Source of the DNA: Terriglobia bacterium
GTDB lineage: Bacteria > Acidobacteriota > Terriglobia > Terriglobales > Acidobacteriaceae
NCBI GenBank assembly: GCA_020073645.1
Contig: JAIQET010000045.1
Coordinates: 1-35,429 of the forward strand
Length of the DNA: 35,429 bases
Direction of reading: 5' to 3'
The notes below the pieces were generated by a model. The model was not told where the DNA came from and ran no database searches. It saw only the letters and a list, made by a program, of their open reading frames with translations. A program made the position numbers and the translations under genes. Positions within the stretch are counted from its first letter, which is position 1; each line of letters starts with the position of its first letter. Positions 1-6,608 of the stretch are shown in pieces.

Positions 1-1187
1 TAGTGCTGAGAAAGCTTGAGACTCACATTGGGCTGCGAGGCAGCGTCCACGTTTCCGCTGGGTCCCTGGAAGCTGTACGCGGGAAGGGGAGGGGGTGCCG
101 TCCCCGAGCCGATCAACGGCACGATGGTGGAATCCAGTCGGAGAGTTCCGTTGGCGAAACCGTTGGCGACCGGAGCGAAAGCTATGTTGAAGCCGGATTG
201 CGCGCCGGAGGCCAGCGCCAGCGGAAGGGCAGGGAGCCCGGAAACGGAAAAAGGACTGGGCGACTCGCCAATTCCGATATTGAAGATCGTGGCCGCAACT
301 GTGCCGGTATTCTGAAGCGTGAAATTCACCTGTCCGGATTGACTAATCATGATCGGGCTGAAGACAACCGCGCCATTCACCCCGAGCTTGACCGTAGCTC
401 CCCCCGACGCATAAGAAAACACGAGATTCGGCCCCAGGCCCTTGCCGGTCAGATTGAAGGTATCGGTGCCGACTGACAGAGACGCCTGCCGTGCTACGGC
501 TTGAGTGGGCGCAAACGTCAGGGTGAATGAAAAGCCAGCGTTGGGCTGCACGATCGCCGGGAGCGCGGGAAGGGCGGTGATGGCAAAGTCAGCACCGTTC
601 AGAATAATCGCCGGCACCGTGCCTGCGACGTTTCCGGCGTTCTTGACCTGAAAGACGGCGCTGCTGGTCTCCCCCACGTTGGTGTCCGGCAGGGGAACGG
701 TCGCGCCAGGCGTAACCGGTGTAGTCTGAGTCCCTTGAACTACCGTATAGACAAACTTGGCGGCACTCAGAGTTCCCACCAGATTGAAGGTGACGCCCCC
801 GCCGCCCGGGAAAGTGACCTGAACCTGACCCGTGTCACTGGCTGCGCCACTGGGCTGGTAGCGAATCTGTAGCTGAAGGGTCTGGTCGGCGCCCACTAAG
901 GCGGGGAACAACGGTAATCCCGAGAACCCGAAAGCCGCTCCGCTGATGGTGACCGACCCGACCTGTCCGGCAACCGCGCTGGTGTTGGTGATATTCAGCG
1001 CCGCCTGAGCTACTCCATTTTGGGGAGTTCCCGGGAACGTGATGGTGCCTCCATCCTTCAGCGGGATCACGTTGAGGTTGGTGGGCAAGACATAACTGAA
1101 GACAAACGTGGCTTGCTGTTGAGCCGGAGCCAGGGCGGCCAGCGCGAGGCACAACAGGATGCTCCGGATCACTAGACCGGATGGCAT
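1..1187 (-). CDS. Secreted protein with tandem Ig-like (ASH / choice-of-anchor D type) domains, 3' end outside window
   Basis: The reading frame is open from an ATG at 1187 to the window edge, giving 395 visible residues with no stop, so the C-terminus is missing. A GGGAAGG Shine-Dalgarno site lies just upstream. Residues 1 to about 23 form a signal peptide (hydrophobic SILLCLALAALAPAQ). About three repeats of roughly 110 residues follow, with a fourth beginning. Each carries the pattern of an 'N-T-G/A' turn, a hydrophobic strand, 'GLP.LP' and a closing 'F...G.G' strand (LNITNTSAVAG, FQVKNAGNVAG, FTLQNTGTVAA). This pattern is typical of ASPM-SPD2-Hydin / choice-of-anchor D beta-sandwiches in secreted or surface proteins. 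Such domains are usually structural or adhesive, and no catalytic domain is visible. The family call is from pattern; the function is unknown. It is transcribed divergently from the DUF427 gene, with 33 bp between the starts. Confidence 0.85.
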   Translation of the reverse strand, partial: MPSGLVIRSILLCLALAALAPAQQQATFVFSYVLPTNLNVIPLKDGGTITFPGTPQNGVAQAALNITNTSAVAGQVGSVTISGAAFGFSGLPLFPALVGADQTLQLQIRYQPSGAASDTGQVQVTFPGGGGVTFNLVGTLSAAKFVYTVVQGTQTTPVTPGATVPLPDTNVGETSSAVFQVKNAGNVAGTVPAIILNGADFAITALPALPAIVQPNAGFSFTLTFAPTQAVARQASLSVGTDTFNLTGKGLGPNLVFSYASGGATVKLGVNGAVVFSPIMISQSGQVNFTLQNTGTVAATIFNIGIGESPSPFSVSGLPALPLALASGAQSGFNIAFAPVANGFANGTLRLDSTIVPLIGSGTAPPPLPAYSFQGPSGNVDAASQPNVSLKLSQH

Positions 1188-1208
1188 CCGCCTTCCCGCT
1201 CAGCAATC

Positions 1209-1214
1209 TATTAT
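1209..1214 (+). promoter_or_regulatory. Candidate -10 box (TATTAT) for a leaderless DUF427 transcript
   Basis: TATTAT ends 6 nt before the ATG at 1221, so transcription would begin at or next to the start codon. No Shine-Dalgarno sequence precedes this ATG. No convincing -35 box is visible. Confidence 0.4.
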
Positions 1215-1220
1215 GGGCGT

Positions 1221-1505
1221 ATGGCAAAAGCAATGTGGGAGGGCGCTGTCCTCGCCGAAAGCAACCAGACGATTGAGGTCGAAGGCAACCAGTACTTTCC
1301 GCCGGACACAATCCAGAAGGAATACTTCAAGCCGAGCCAGCAGCATAGCGTGTGTCCGTGGAAGGGTACGGCCAGTTACTACGACGTCGAAGTGAACGGG
1401 AAGAGGAATGCAGGCGCGGCCTGGTATTATCCCGAGCCCAAGCCGGCGGCGAAGCAGATTGCGGGGTATGTGGCTTTCTGGAAGGGTGTGAAGGTGGAGA
1501 AATAG
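1221..1505 (+). CDS. DUF427 domain protein
   Basis: This 94-residue protein covers essentially one whole DUF427 domain. It has the family signature blocks: the start MAKAMWEG..LAES, the strand EGNQYFPP, the core CPWKGTASYY (residues 45-54), AAWYYPEPKPAA and the end VAFWKGVKVE. DUF427 proteins are small single-domain beta-rich proteins of unknown biochemical function, widespread in bacteria and fungi. The start is chosen because the family begins directly at this motif and the divergent gene begins 33 bp away. No ribosome binding site is visible; a TATTAT box 6 nt upstream suggests a leaderless message. Confidence 0.9.
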   Translation: MAKAMWEGAVLAESNQTIEVEGNQYFPPDTIQKEYFKPSQQHSVCPWKGTASYYDVEVNGKRNAGAAWYYPEPKPAAKQIAGYVAFWKGVKVEK

Positions 1506-1531
1506 TGCCTGTGCCTCGCTTCGCTCGGTTG

Positions 1532-1557
1532 GACGGGTCAAAGACCCGTCCCCACAC
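1532..1557. repeat. GGGTC-N3-GACCC palindromic repeat, copy 1
   Basis: GACGGGTC-AAA-GACCCGTC followed by CCCACAC. This is one member of a family found at six places in the window (1532, 3134, 3222, 12599, 24034, 24063). Each has 8-nt palindromic arms, a 3-nt loop and usually a GTGTGG or CCACAC flank. Confidence 0.85.
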
Positions 1558-1572
1558 GGGCATTGGAAATGA

Positions 1573-1607
1573 AAAAGGACAGCCCGGAGCCCCCCGAGGC
1601 TGTCCCA
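1573..1607 (-). terminator. Rho-independent terminator on the minus strand, no obvious parent gene
   Basis: On the minus strand GGACAGCC pairs with GGCTGTCC (8 bp perfect stem, 1577-1584 with 1599-1606 approximately, loop rich in G), directly followed by TTTTTC. It sits 12-14 nt after a TAA at 1619-1621 that closes a short open frame on the same strand. No convincing full gene precedes it, since hemL occupies the region beyond 1808 on the opposite strand. Confidence 0.65.
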
Positions 1608-1807
1608 AACCCTCCCGGTTAGAAGGGCGTGTACTGGAACAAGAGTAGCGGGGAGGTGTTGCAGGAGTATGTCGGCATGATGAATTTCCGGTGAATTTCC
1701 CAGGGCCCAATGCTCCGTATCACCTCTTCCTGTGACTCGGCTCGCGGCGGCGTGCCCGGCCGCTGCTATAGTTGATTTTGGGGGCAGCACTCCCGCCAGG
1801 AGGACCC
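1608..1807. other. Non-coding gap upstream of hemL
   Basis: No recognisable gene lies between the DUF427 stop and hemL. The minus strand holds a 19-codon frame (MPTYSC... to ...QYTPF, stop at 1619) that could be the 3' remnant of a lost gene or chance. TATAGT at 1767-1772 is a possible -10 box for hemL, but its -35 is poor. Confidence 0.4.
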
Positions 1808-3109
1808 ATGACCCGCAAAATCGAGCAATCGCGCAAACTGCAACGCCGCGCCGAACAGATGATTCCCGGCGGTGTGAACTCGCCGGTGCGTGCGTTTCGG
1901 GCGGTGGGCGGCGAGCCGCCATTCATTGTGCGCGGCGCGGGTTCCCATCTTTGGGATGCGGACGGCAACGAGTACATCGATTACATCGGGTCCTGGGGGC
2001 CACAGATCCTCGGTCACGCCGCGCCATTGGTGGTGGACGCGATCACGAATGCGGCAAGAAATGGAACCAGCTTCGGCGCCTCCACTCCGGCCGAAGCTGA
2101 CCTGGCAGAGATTGTGCTGTCGGCCTTCCCTCATATGCAGAAGGTGCGGTTTGTCAGTTCGGGGACGGAGGCGACCATGTCTGCGATCCGCCTGGCCCGG
2201 GCTTACACCAAGCGCAAGTACATTGTGAAGTTTGAGGGCTGCTATCACGGGCACGCGGATGCGCTGCTGGTGAAGGCGGGTTCGGGTGTGGCCACGCTGG
2301 GGATTCCTGGGTCGGCGGGCGTGCCGGAAGAGTTCACCCAGTTCACGCTGGCTCTGCCCTTCAACGACACCGACGCGCTGGAGCAGGCGTTCAAGAAATT
2401 CCGTCACCAGATTGCGTGCGTCATCGTAGAGCCGGTGGTCGGAAACATGGGCTGCGTGCCCCCGGCGCGCGGGTATCTCGAGGGGCTGCGCGCCATCACC
2501 GAGCGGGACAAGACCCTGTTGATCTTCGACGAGGTGATGACCGGCTTCCGCCTGGCGTTTGGTGGGGCGCAGGAGCTGTACGCAATCCATCCTGACCTGA
2601 CGACCATGGGCAAGATTATCGGCGGTGGCCTGCCGGTGGGCGCGTATGGAGGTCCTTCCGAGATCATGGACCTGGTGGCACCGCTGGGCCCGGTGTATCA
2701 GGCCGGCACGCTTTCGGGAAATCCGCTGGCCATGGCGGCGGGGCTGGCGACGCTGCGTCACCTGAAGGAGCACAAGAAAGAGATCTACCCGCGGCTCGAC
2801 AAGTTGAGTGGAGAGCTGGCAGCGGGCGTGGCCCTGGCCGCGAAGGAAGCCGGGGTGCCCATCTGCTACAACCGCGTGGGCTCGATGTTTACCTGGTTCT
2901 TCGCGCCCTGTCCGGTGACCGATTGGAACTCGGCGGCGAAGTCGGATACGGAAGCCTTCGGGCGATTCTTCCGGGCGATGCTGGAGAATGGCGTGTACCT
3001 GCCGCCGTCGCAGTTCGAGGCGGCGTTTCTGAGCGCTGCGCATACGGAAGAGGACATTCAGCAGACGATTGCGACGGCGAAGCAGGCATTTGCACTGGCC
3101 CACGCGTAA
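1808..3109 (+). CDS. hemL: Glutamate-1-semialdehyde 2,1-aminomutase
   Basis: This PLP enzyme converts glutamate-1-semialdehyde to 5-aminolevulinate in the C5 pathway to heme and other tetrapyrroles, in the cytoplasm. The protein is 433 residues, the usual family length. It shows the N-terminal signature [15 protein letters not shown], the SSGTEA cofactor-phosphate loop, the [10 protein letters not shown] segment, the DEVMTGFR Asp region and the PLP Lys at about residue 269 in [18 protein letters not shown]. The ATG at 1808 is preferred over an in-frame ATG at 1772 because AGGAGGA lies 4-9 nt upstream and homologues begin near this residue. The gene converges on the polysaccharide deacetylase. 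Two palindromic repeats separate the two genes and could act in termination or mRNA stability. Confidence 0.97.
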   Translation: MTRKIEQSRKLQRRAEQMIPGGVNSPVRAFRAVGGEPPFIVRGAGSHLWDADGNEYIDYIGSWGPQILGHAAPLVVDAITNAARNGTSFGASTPAEADLAEIVLSAFPHMQKVRFVSSGTEATMSAIRLARAYTKRKYIVKFEGCYHGHADALLVKAGSGVATLGIPGSAGVPEEFTQFTLALPFNDTDALEQAFKKFRHQIACVIVEPVVGNMGCVPPARGYLEGLRAITERDKTLLIFDEVMTGFRLAFGGAQELYAIHPDLTTMGKIIGGGLPVGAYGGPSEIMDLVAPLGPVYQAGTLSGNPLAMAAGLATLRHLKEHKKEIYPRLDKLSGELAAGVALAAKEAGVPICYNRVGSMFTWFFAPCPVTDWNSAAKSDTEAFGRFFRAMLENGVYLPPSQFEAAFLSAAHTEEDIQQTIATAKQAFALAHA

Positions 3110-3133
3110 ACATGGCTTGAGGAGCCGGTGCTA

Positions 3134-3159
3134 GTGTGGGACCGGGTCTGTGACCCGGT
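3134..3159. repeat. GGGTC-N3-GACCC palindromic repeat, copy 2
   Basis: GTGTGGG then ACCGGGTC-TGT-GACCCGGT, in the gap between convergent hemL and the deacetylase gene. With copy 3 it forms a pair facing each other (GTGTGG outer flank on the left, CCACAC on the right). Confidence 0.85.
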
Positions 3160-3221
3160 CAGGCGGTGCGCCAGCACCGCAGGGTTTCCCTTAGATAGGC
3201 AAGCACCGAGGGCGCCGCCTC

Positions 3222-3247
3222 GCCGGGTCAAAGACCCGGCGCCACAC
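3222..3247. repeat. GGGTC-N3-GACCC palindromic repeat, copy 3, overlapping a gene end
   Basis: GCCGGGTC-AAA-GACCCGGC then GCCACAC. Read on the minus strand it encodes the last residues and the TGA stop of the polysaccharide deacetylase (codons GTG GCG CCG GGT CTT TGA). Confidence 0.9.
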
Positions 3248-3974
3248 GTTCTCTACCCTGGCTGACAACTGACCTTGCCATCATGCCCGGAATCGTTACG
3301 AACTCATAACCGTCCGCCTTGTAGCGAACGATCAGCCGATCCGTCGCCGTGACCGTGTATGCGCGATCGGCCCCGGCCGCCAAGTGACCGCCGTCATGCA
3401 GCAGGATCACGTCACCACCGCGGACCTGCCTTGTGACCTTGTGTTCAATGTGCTCGGCCGAGGGGGCGTTCCAGTCGTAGCCGGTCACGCTCCACATCAC
3501 AGGATCGAGTCCGAGAGACCGCGCGATACGCATTACAGCCGGCCGGCGTCCGCCGAAGGGGGGCCGGAACAGGTTGGAGTGTTCGCCCACCGCGTCGGTC
3601 AAGGCACGCTGACAGTCCACAAGCTGGGTCCTGATGGCGGCGGCGGGTTGAAAAATCAGCAGGGGGTGGGTGAAGGTGTGATTGCCTACGACGTGCCCTG
3701 CCTTCACCAGTTCGCGAACGATATCCGGCCGCTGCTGCACGTAGCGGCCGATCAGGAAGAAGGTGGCTCGGACGTCGTGCTTCGCCAGGACCTCCAGCAA
3801 GCGCAGCGTGTGCGGATCGTTGGGACCGTCATCGTAAGTGAGCGCCAACCGCTTCGATCCGCGCCCGAGGCCGGTGAATGTCTTGCCATACCACTGCCCA
3901 GTCGGGGCCATGGACTGATAGCCGGCGGCAGAAGCGGCAGCAGCAGCGACGGCGGTGAGGGCTAGGCCGAGCAT
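3228..3974 (-). CDS. Secreted polysaccharide deacetylase (NodB domain)
   Basis: This 248-residue exported enzyme probably removes N-acetyl groups from peptidoglycan or another cell-envelope glycan (carbohydrate esterase family 4). Residues 1-18 are a signal peptide. The NodB motifs appear in order: TYDDGP (metal and catalytic Asp pair), GNHTFTHP (two metal His), RPPFGGRRP (substrate groove), a Trp in VMWSVTGYDW and LLHDGG (catalytic His). All catalytic residues are present, so it should be active; the substrate is not predictable. The last residues VAPGL and the stop codon lie inside palindromic repeat copy 3, so the native C-terminus may have been replaced by repeat insertion. The ATG at 3974 lacks a Shine-Dalgarno site, and TAGAAT ends 6 nt upstream. 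Confidence 0.93.
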   Translation of the reverse strand: MLGLALTAVAAAAASAAGYQSMAPTGQWYGKTFTGLGRGSKRLALTYDDGPNDPHTLRLLEVLAKHDVRATFFLIGRYVQQRPDIVRELVKAGHVVGNHTFTHPLLIFQPAAAIRTQLVDCQRALTDAVGEHSNLFRPPFGGRRPAVMRIARSLGLDPVMWSVTGYDWNAPSAEHIEHKVTRQVRGGDVILLHDGGHLAAGADRAYTVTATDRLIVRYKADGYEFVTIPGMMARSVVSQGRERVAPGL

Positions 3975-3980
3975 GCAAGA

Positions 3981-3986
3981 ATTCTA
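3981..3986 (-). promoter_or_regulatory. Candidate -10 box (TAGAAT) for a leaderless deacetylase transcript
   Basis: On the minus strand TAGAAT is followed by TCTTGC (6 nt) and then the ATG at 3974. There is no Shine-Dalgarno sequence. The box lies at the edge of the AATTGCC repeat described next. Confidence 0.4.
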
Positions 3987-4070
3987 ATTGCCGATTGTCA
4001 ATTTCCAATTGCCAATTTGGTCGAGAGCCCAAGCCAATTGGCAACTGGCAATCGGAAATTGAAAATTGGG
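3986..4070. repeat. Inverted AATTGCCGATTG-type repeat
   Basis: An AT-rich imperfect inverted repeat stands out from GC-rich surroundings. The left arm (3986-4020) is built from AATTGCCGATTG, TCAATTTCC and AATTGCCAATT; the right arm (4034-4070) carries CCAATTGGCA, CTGGCAATCGG and AAATTGAAAATTGG. It lies between the divergent deacetylase and deoxynucleoside kinase genes. A second member with 16-bp perfect arms is at 29201-29257. Confidence 0.8.
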
Positions 4071-4136
4071 GTTAACTCTTCCCGCAATTGCCTCGCAGCC
4101 GGTTCCGAGCTATGCTGCCACTGTCCCCTCGAACCC

Positions 4137-4802
4137 ATGGCCAATCTTTTTGAGCTGCCCCGTTACATTTCAGTGGAAGGTCCCATACGAGTCGGCAAGA
4201 CCACCCTGGCACGAATCCTGGCCGAGCGACTGAATGCGCAGCGGGTTATGGAGCCCGAGGACAACCCCTTTCTCGGCGCTTTCTACGAGGGTGAGCGGGG
4301 CGCGGCATTCCAGGCACAGTTCGCCTTTCTGATTCGCCGCTTTGAGCAGCTCCGCGCCCTTGACCTGGGCCCGCACTCGCAGAAAACCGTGGTCGCGGAT
4401 TTCATCATCGAGAAGGACAAGCTGTTCGCCTGCCTGAATCTCACCGACCAGGAACTCGATACTTACAACCGGTATTACAACTACTTCCGCGAGCAATTGC
4501 CGACGCCCGACCTGGTGATCTATCTGCAGGCCACGCCCGAGGTGCTGAAGAAGCGCCTGAAGAAAAAGAACGCGGCCGGAGATAAAGCGATCAACGAAGA
4601 CTACCTGCAAGAAGTGATCAAGGCCTACGAGCACTTCTTCTTTCACTACACGTCTTCGGACCTGCTGATCGTGAACACTTCGGACATTGACTTCGTGGAA
4701 CGCAACGAGGATCTGCAAGAGCTGCTGCGAAAGGTTTCCGCGCCGATCAAGGGGACGCAGTACTTCTTGCCGCTGGGGAGCACGGAAGCGGCCAGCGCGT
4801 AG
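4137..4802 (+). CDS. Deoxynucleoside kinase family protein
   Basis: This 221-residue P-loop kinase of the dNK family (PF01712 type) phosphorylates deoxynucleosides for nucleotide salvage, or a related small substrate. The P-loop is at residues 14-23 (EGPIRVGKTT). Next come EPEDNPFLGAFYEG (substrate-side Glu), the VVADFIIEKDKLFA segment that takes the place of the DRS-type motif, and an Arg/Lys-rich lid (EVLKKRLKKKN). The ATG at 4137 is chosen because the conserved start ELPRYISVEGPI follows within 8 residues; the open frame extends upstream into the AATTGCC repeat, which is unlikely to be coding. From general experience, similar kinases often sit next to folK and panB; here panB follows but vapBC is wedged between. 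Which deoxynucleoside it uses cannot be read from the sequence. Confidence 0.9.
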   Translation: MANLFELPRYISVEGPIRVGKTTLARILAERLNAQRVMEPEDNPFLGAFYEGERGAAFQAQFAFLIRRFEQLRALDLGPHSQKTVVADFIIEKDKLFACLNLTDQELDTYNRYYNYFREQLPTPDLVIYLQATPEVLKKRLKKKNAAGDKAINEDYLQEVIKAYEHFFFHYTSSDLLIVNTSDIDFVERNEDLQELLRKVSAPIKGTQYFLPLGSTEAASA

Positions 4803-4805
4803 GAC

Positions 4806-4838
4806 CAGTCGTTGGTCGGTTGTCGTTGGTCGTTGGTT
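4806..4838 (+). repeat. Tandem GTCGTTGG repeat, left flank of the vapBC module
   Basis: About four tandem 8-11 nt units of GTCGTTGGTCG type, directly after the kinase stop codon. A related stretch in opposite orientation (5601-5619, CGACCATCGACCAACGACC) lies on the other side of the vapBC pair, so the module is bracketed by inverted copies. Confidence 0.7.
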
Positions 4839-4841
4839 CTT

Positions 4842-5282
4842 TCACTTTTCATACCGCGGTAACGAATACACTGCCAGCTGCCTTCCCACGTTTGCAAACT
4901 CGGGATCGGCGGTGACCAACCAGGCGCCGCGTTCGATGGCCAACTCGGCGGCGAAGGCGTCAGCGTAACCCAGGCTGTGCTTTTGCTTGAGCGCGCCCGC
5001 CCGGGTTGCTCGCTCCCGATCTACTGCGATGACCGCAATGGGCAACTCTTGCAGCCTGGCGTCGGCTTCGCGGGCCTTCACTTCGCCGTGATACCGCCAC
5101 TCCAGATAAAAAACCTCGCCCCAGTTAACCGCTGACATCAGCAGTGGCAGGTCCGAGCGTATGGCCTCGCTCAGCAACCGCTGCACCTTCTCAGAGACAC
5201 TAAGACGTCCTTCAAAGTAGCCGATCAGGGCGTTGGCATCGAGCACGTAGCGGCGGCTTCTGGAGCGAAGATAAGGAGACAC
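4842..5282 (-). CDS. vapC: PIN-domain ribonuclease toxin, VapC family
   Basis: This 146-residue PIN-domain protein is the probable toxin of a type II toxin-antitoxin pair; family members cleave tRNA or rRNA in a metal-dependent way. The four acidic metal ligands are visible: D15 in YVLDANALIG, E56 in NWGEVFY, D108 in GYADAFAA and D126 in VTADPEF, so it should be catalytically competent. The start is GTG at 5282, which shares its first G with the antitoxin stop TAG (TAGTG). This gives translational coupling with antitoxin made first, the usual arrangement. The pair is on the strand opposite to the surrounding kinase and panB genes and flanked by inverted repeats, suggesting insertion as a unit. 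The RNA target is unknown. Confidence 0.93.
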   Translation of the reverse strand: MSPYLRSRSRRYVLDANALIGYFEGRLSVSEKVQRLLSEAIRSDLPLLMSAVNWGEVFYLEWRYHGEVKAREADARLQELPIAVIAVDRERATRAGALKQKHSLGYADAFAAELAIERGAWLVTADPEFANVGRQLAVYSLPRYEK

Positions 5283-5533
5283 TACTTCTCTCTCCGGCGC
5301 TCACGCTCTCGTTCTTCAAAGGACGCCTCGAAGACGGAAGGTTCGCCCGGCGCTGGCCTCAGAAATCCCATGATCTCGTTCAGCCGCTTCTCGGTAATTG
5401 GAGTCAGTATCAGCCTGCCTTGTTCTTCGCGCCACGTGGCGGGAGTGCCTTTTTTCAGCCCGAACTGTTCGCGCAACTCTGCGGGGATAACGACCTGCCC
5501 CTTGGAGCTGATGGTCGTGCGGTAAGATGTCAT
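5282..5533 (-). CDS. vapB: AbrB/MazE-type swapped-hairpin antitoxin (VapB role)
   Basis: This 83-residue antitoxin has an N-terminal SpoVT/AbrB swapped-hairpin DNA-binding domain (residues 3-48: TTISSKGQVVIPAELREQFG, then LKKGT and the GRLILTPI strand). A charged, probably disordered C-terminal tail (EASFEERERERRREK) would bind and block the PIN toxin. In such pairs the antitoxin, alone or with toxin, represses its own promoter; four alternating GTAAGA/TCTTAC half-sites around its start fit that. The ATG at 5533 has no good Shine-Dalgarno site, and a TAAGAT box ends 6 nt before it, so the mRNA is probably leaderless. Confidence 0.92.
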   Translation of the reverse strand: MTSYRTTISSKGQVVIPAELREQFGLKKGTPATWREEQGRLILTPITEKRLNEIMGFLRPAPGEPSVFEASFEERERERRREK

Positions 5534-5578
5534 GCCTGTATCTTACCATTAAGTAAGACACAAATCAAATCGTCTTAC
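5522..5578 (-). promoter_or_regulatory. vapBC promoter and four-half-site operator
   Basis: Half-sites alternate: GTAAGA 5522-5527, TCTTAC 5541-5546, GTAAGA 5553-5558, TCTTAC 5573-5578. The central pair forms a palindrome TCTTAC-N6-GTAAGA. On the minus strand, TTGATT (5568-5563), a 17-nt spacer and TAAGAT (5545-5540) make a plausible promoter whose -10 overlaps the operator and lies 6 nt from the antitoxin ATG. The first half-site lies inside the antitoxin's own codons. This is the expected layout for autorepression by an AbrB-fold antitoxin. Confidence 0.65.
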
Positions 5579-5597
5579 GAAGCGGGAGCCAGCGTCA

Positions 5598-5635
5598 AAA
5601 CGACCATCGACCAACGACCGTTTTGCGGCTACAAT
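5598..5635 (+). promoter_or_regulatory. Inverted repeat copy and candidate panB promoter
   Basis: CGACCATCGACCAACGACC (5601-5619) is the right-hand, inverted counterpart of the GTCGTTGG repeat at 4806. It lies within AAAACG...CGTTTT arms (5597-5602 and 5619-5624, approximate). TACAAT at 5630-5635 with TCGACC at 5607-5612 (17-nt spacer) is a moderate promoter match whose -35 would be supplied by the repeat. Confidence 0.4.
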
Positions 5636-5702
5636 ACCCCCAGCAACACCCAAGATGCATACAGGCTCTATCCGCTGCGGCGGAGGGGCACTGGAGGACA
5701 TC

Positions 5703-6593
5703 GTGAGTCTCACACCAATCGGCGAACCTCGCCACAAGATTACGGTCGCTTCCCTTCGCGAAAAGAAACTTCAGCACGAACCCATTACCTGCCTGACCGC
5801 CTACGACTATGCCAGTGCGCGCCTAGTGGATGAGGCGGGGATCGACATTGTGCTGGTCGGCGACTCGCTGGCCATGACCATGCTCGGCTATGAGAACACG
5901 CTCACGGTCACGGTTGACGAAATGCTGCACCATACGCGCGCTGTGCGACGGGGCGTCAAAAACGCGTTCCTGGTCGCGGACATGCCTTTTGGCTCGTATC
6001 ACCTTGGCGTGGACGAGGCGGTCCGGAACGCGTCCCGGTTCGTGAAAGAGGCGGGAGCCGAGGCGGTAAAGATCGAAGGCGGCGAAAAGCGGGCGGACCT
6101 GATCTGCTCCATCATTGACGCCGAGATTCCGGTCACCGGGCACATTGGACTGACGCCGCAGTCGGTCAACGTCATGGGCGGCTTCAAAGTCCAGGGCAAG
6201 ACGCTGCCGGCGGTCGAGCAGCTCATGCGCGACGCCGTCGCTCTCGATCGCGCGGGGGTGGCTTGCATCTACCTGGAAGGCATTCCACGGGAAGTTGCGG
6301 CCATGATCACGGCGGAGGTGCAGACCCCGACCATCGGCATCGGCGCCGGGCCAGACTGCGATGGCCAGGTGTTGGTGTTCCACGATATCCTCAACCTCAC
6401 GTTCGGACCTGCCGCCAAGTTCGTGCGGCGGTATGCGGATGCAGCAGCGCTCATTAGCGAGGCCGTGCAGGCGTTCCGGGCCGACGTGGTTTCGCGGCAG
6501 TATCCGTCGGACCAGGAGTCGTACCATCTGCCGAAAGATACCCAGGCGGCGCTGGATACGGTGCTGGAGCGCAAACATGCCATGCGGAGGTAA
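5703..6593 (+). CDS. panB: 3-methyl-2-oxobutanoate hydroxymethyltransferase (ketopantoate hydroxymethyltransferase)
   Basis: This enzyme transfers a hydroxymethyl group from 5,10-methylene-THF to 2-oxoisovalerate, the first step to pantothenate and coenzyme A. It is a metal-dependent TIM barrel. Conserved blocks are ITCLTAYDYASA, VGDSLAMTMLGY (metal Asp), VADMPFGSYH (second metal Asp), VKIEGGE (metal Glu), GHIGLTPQSVN, YLEGIPRE (catalytic Glu) and IGIGAGPDCDGQVLV. With the GTG at 5703 it is 296 residues, with a C-terminal extension of about 30 residues over the E. coli enzyme. That start is preferred to the in-frame ATG at 5655 because GGAGG lies 5 nt before it. panC follows two genes later in the same operon; panD is not in the window. 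Confidence 0.96.
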   Translation: MSLTPIGEPRHKITVASLREKKLQHEPITCLTAYDYASARLVDEAGIDIVLVGDSLAMTMLGYENTLTVTVDEMLHHTRAVRRGVKNAFLVADMPFGSYHLGVDEAVRNASRFVKEAGAEAVKIEGGEKRADLICSIIDAEIPVTGHIGLTPQSVNVMGGFKVQGKTLPAVEQLMRDAVALDRAGVACIYLEGIPREVAAMITAEVQTPTIGIGAGPDCDGQVLVFHDILNLTFGPAAKFVRRYADAAALISEAVQAFRADVVSRQYPSDQESYHLPKDTQAALDTVLERKHAMRR

Positions 6594-6608
6594 GACCCGT
6601 CCTTGAAG

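Noticed and set aside
1766..3103. Long open frame (445 codons) on the minus strand opposite hemL
   Set aside because: Arginine/histidine-rich shadow of the hemL codon pattern with no family resemblance; hemL is certain on the plus strand.
4806..5624. CRISPR-like array suspected from the GTCGTTGG repeats
   Set aside because: Units are 8-11 nt without regular spacers, and no cas genes are near.
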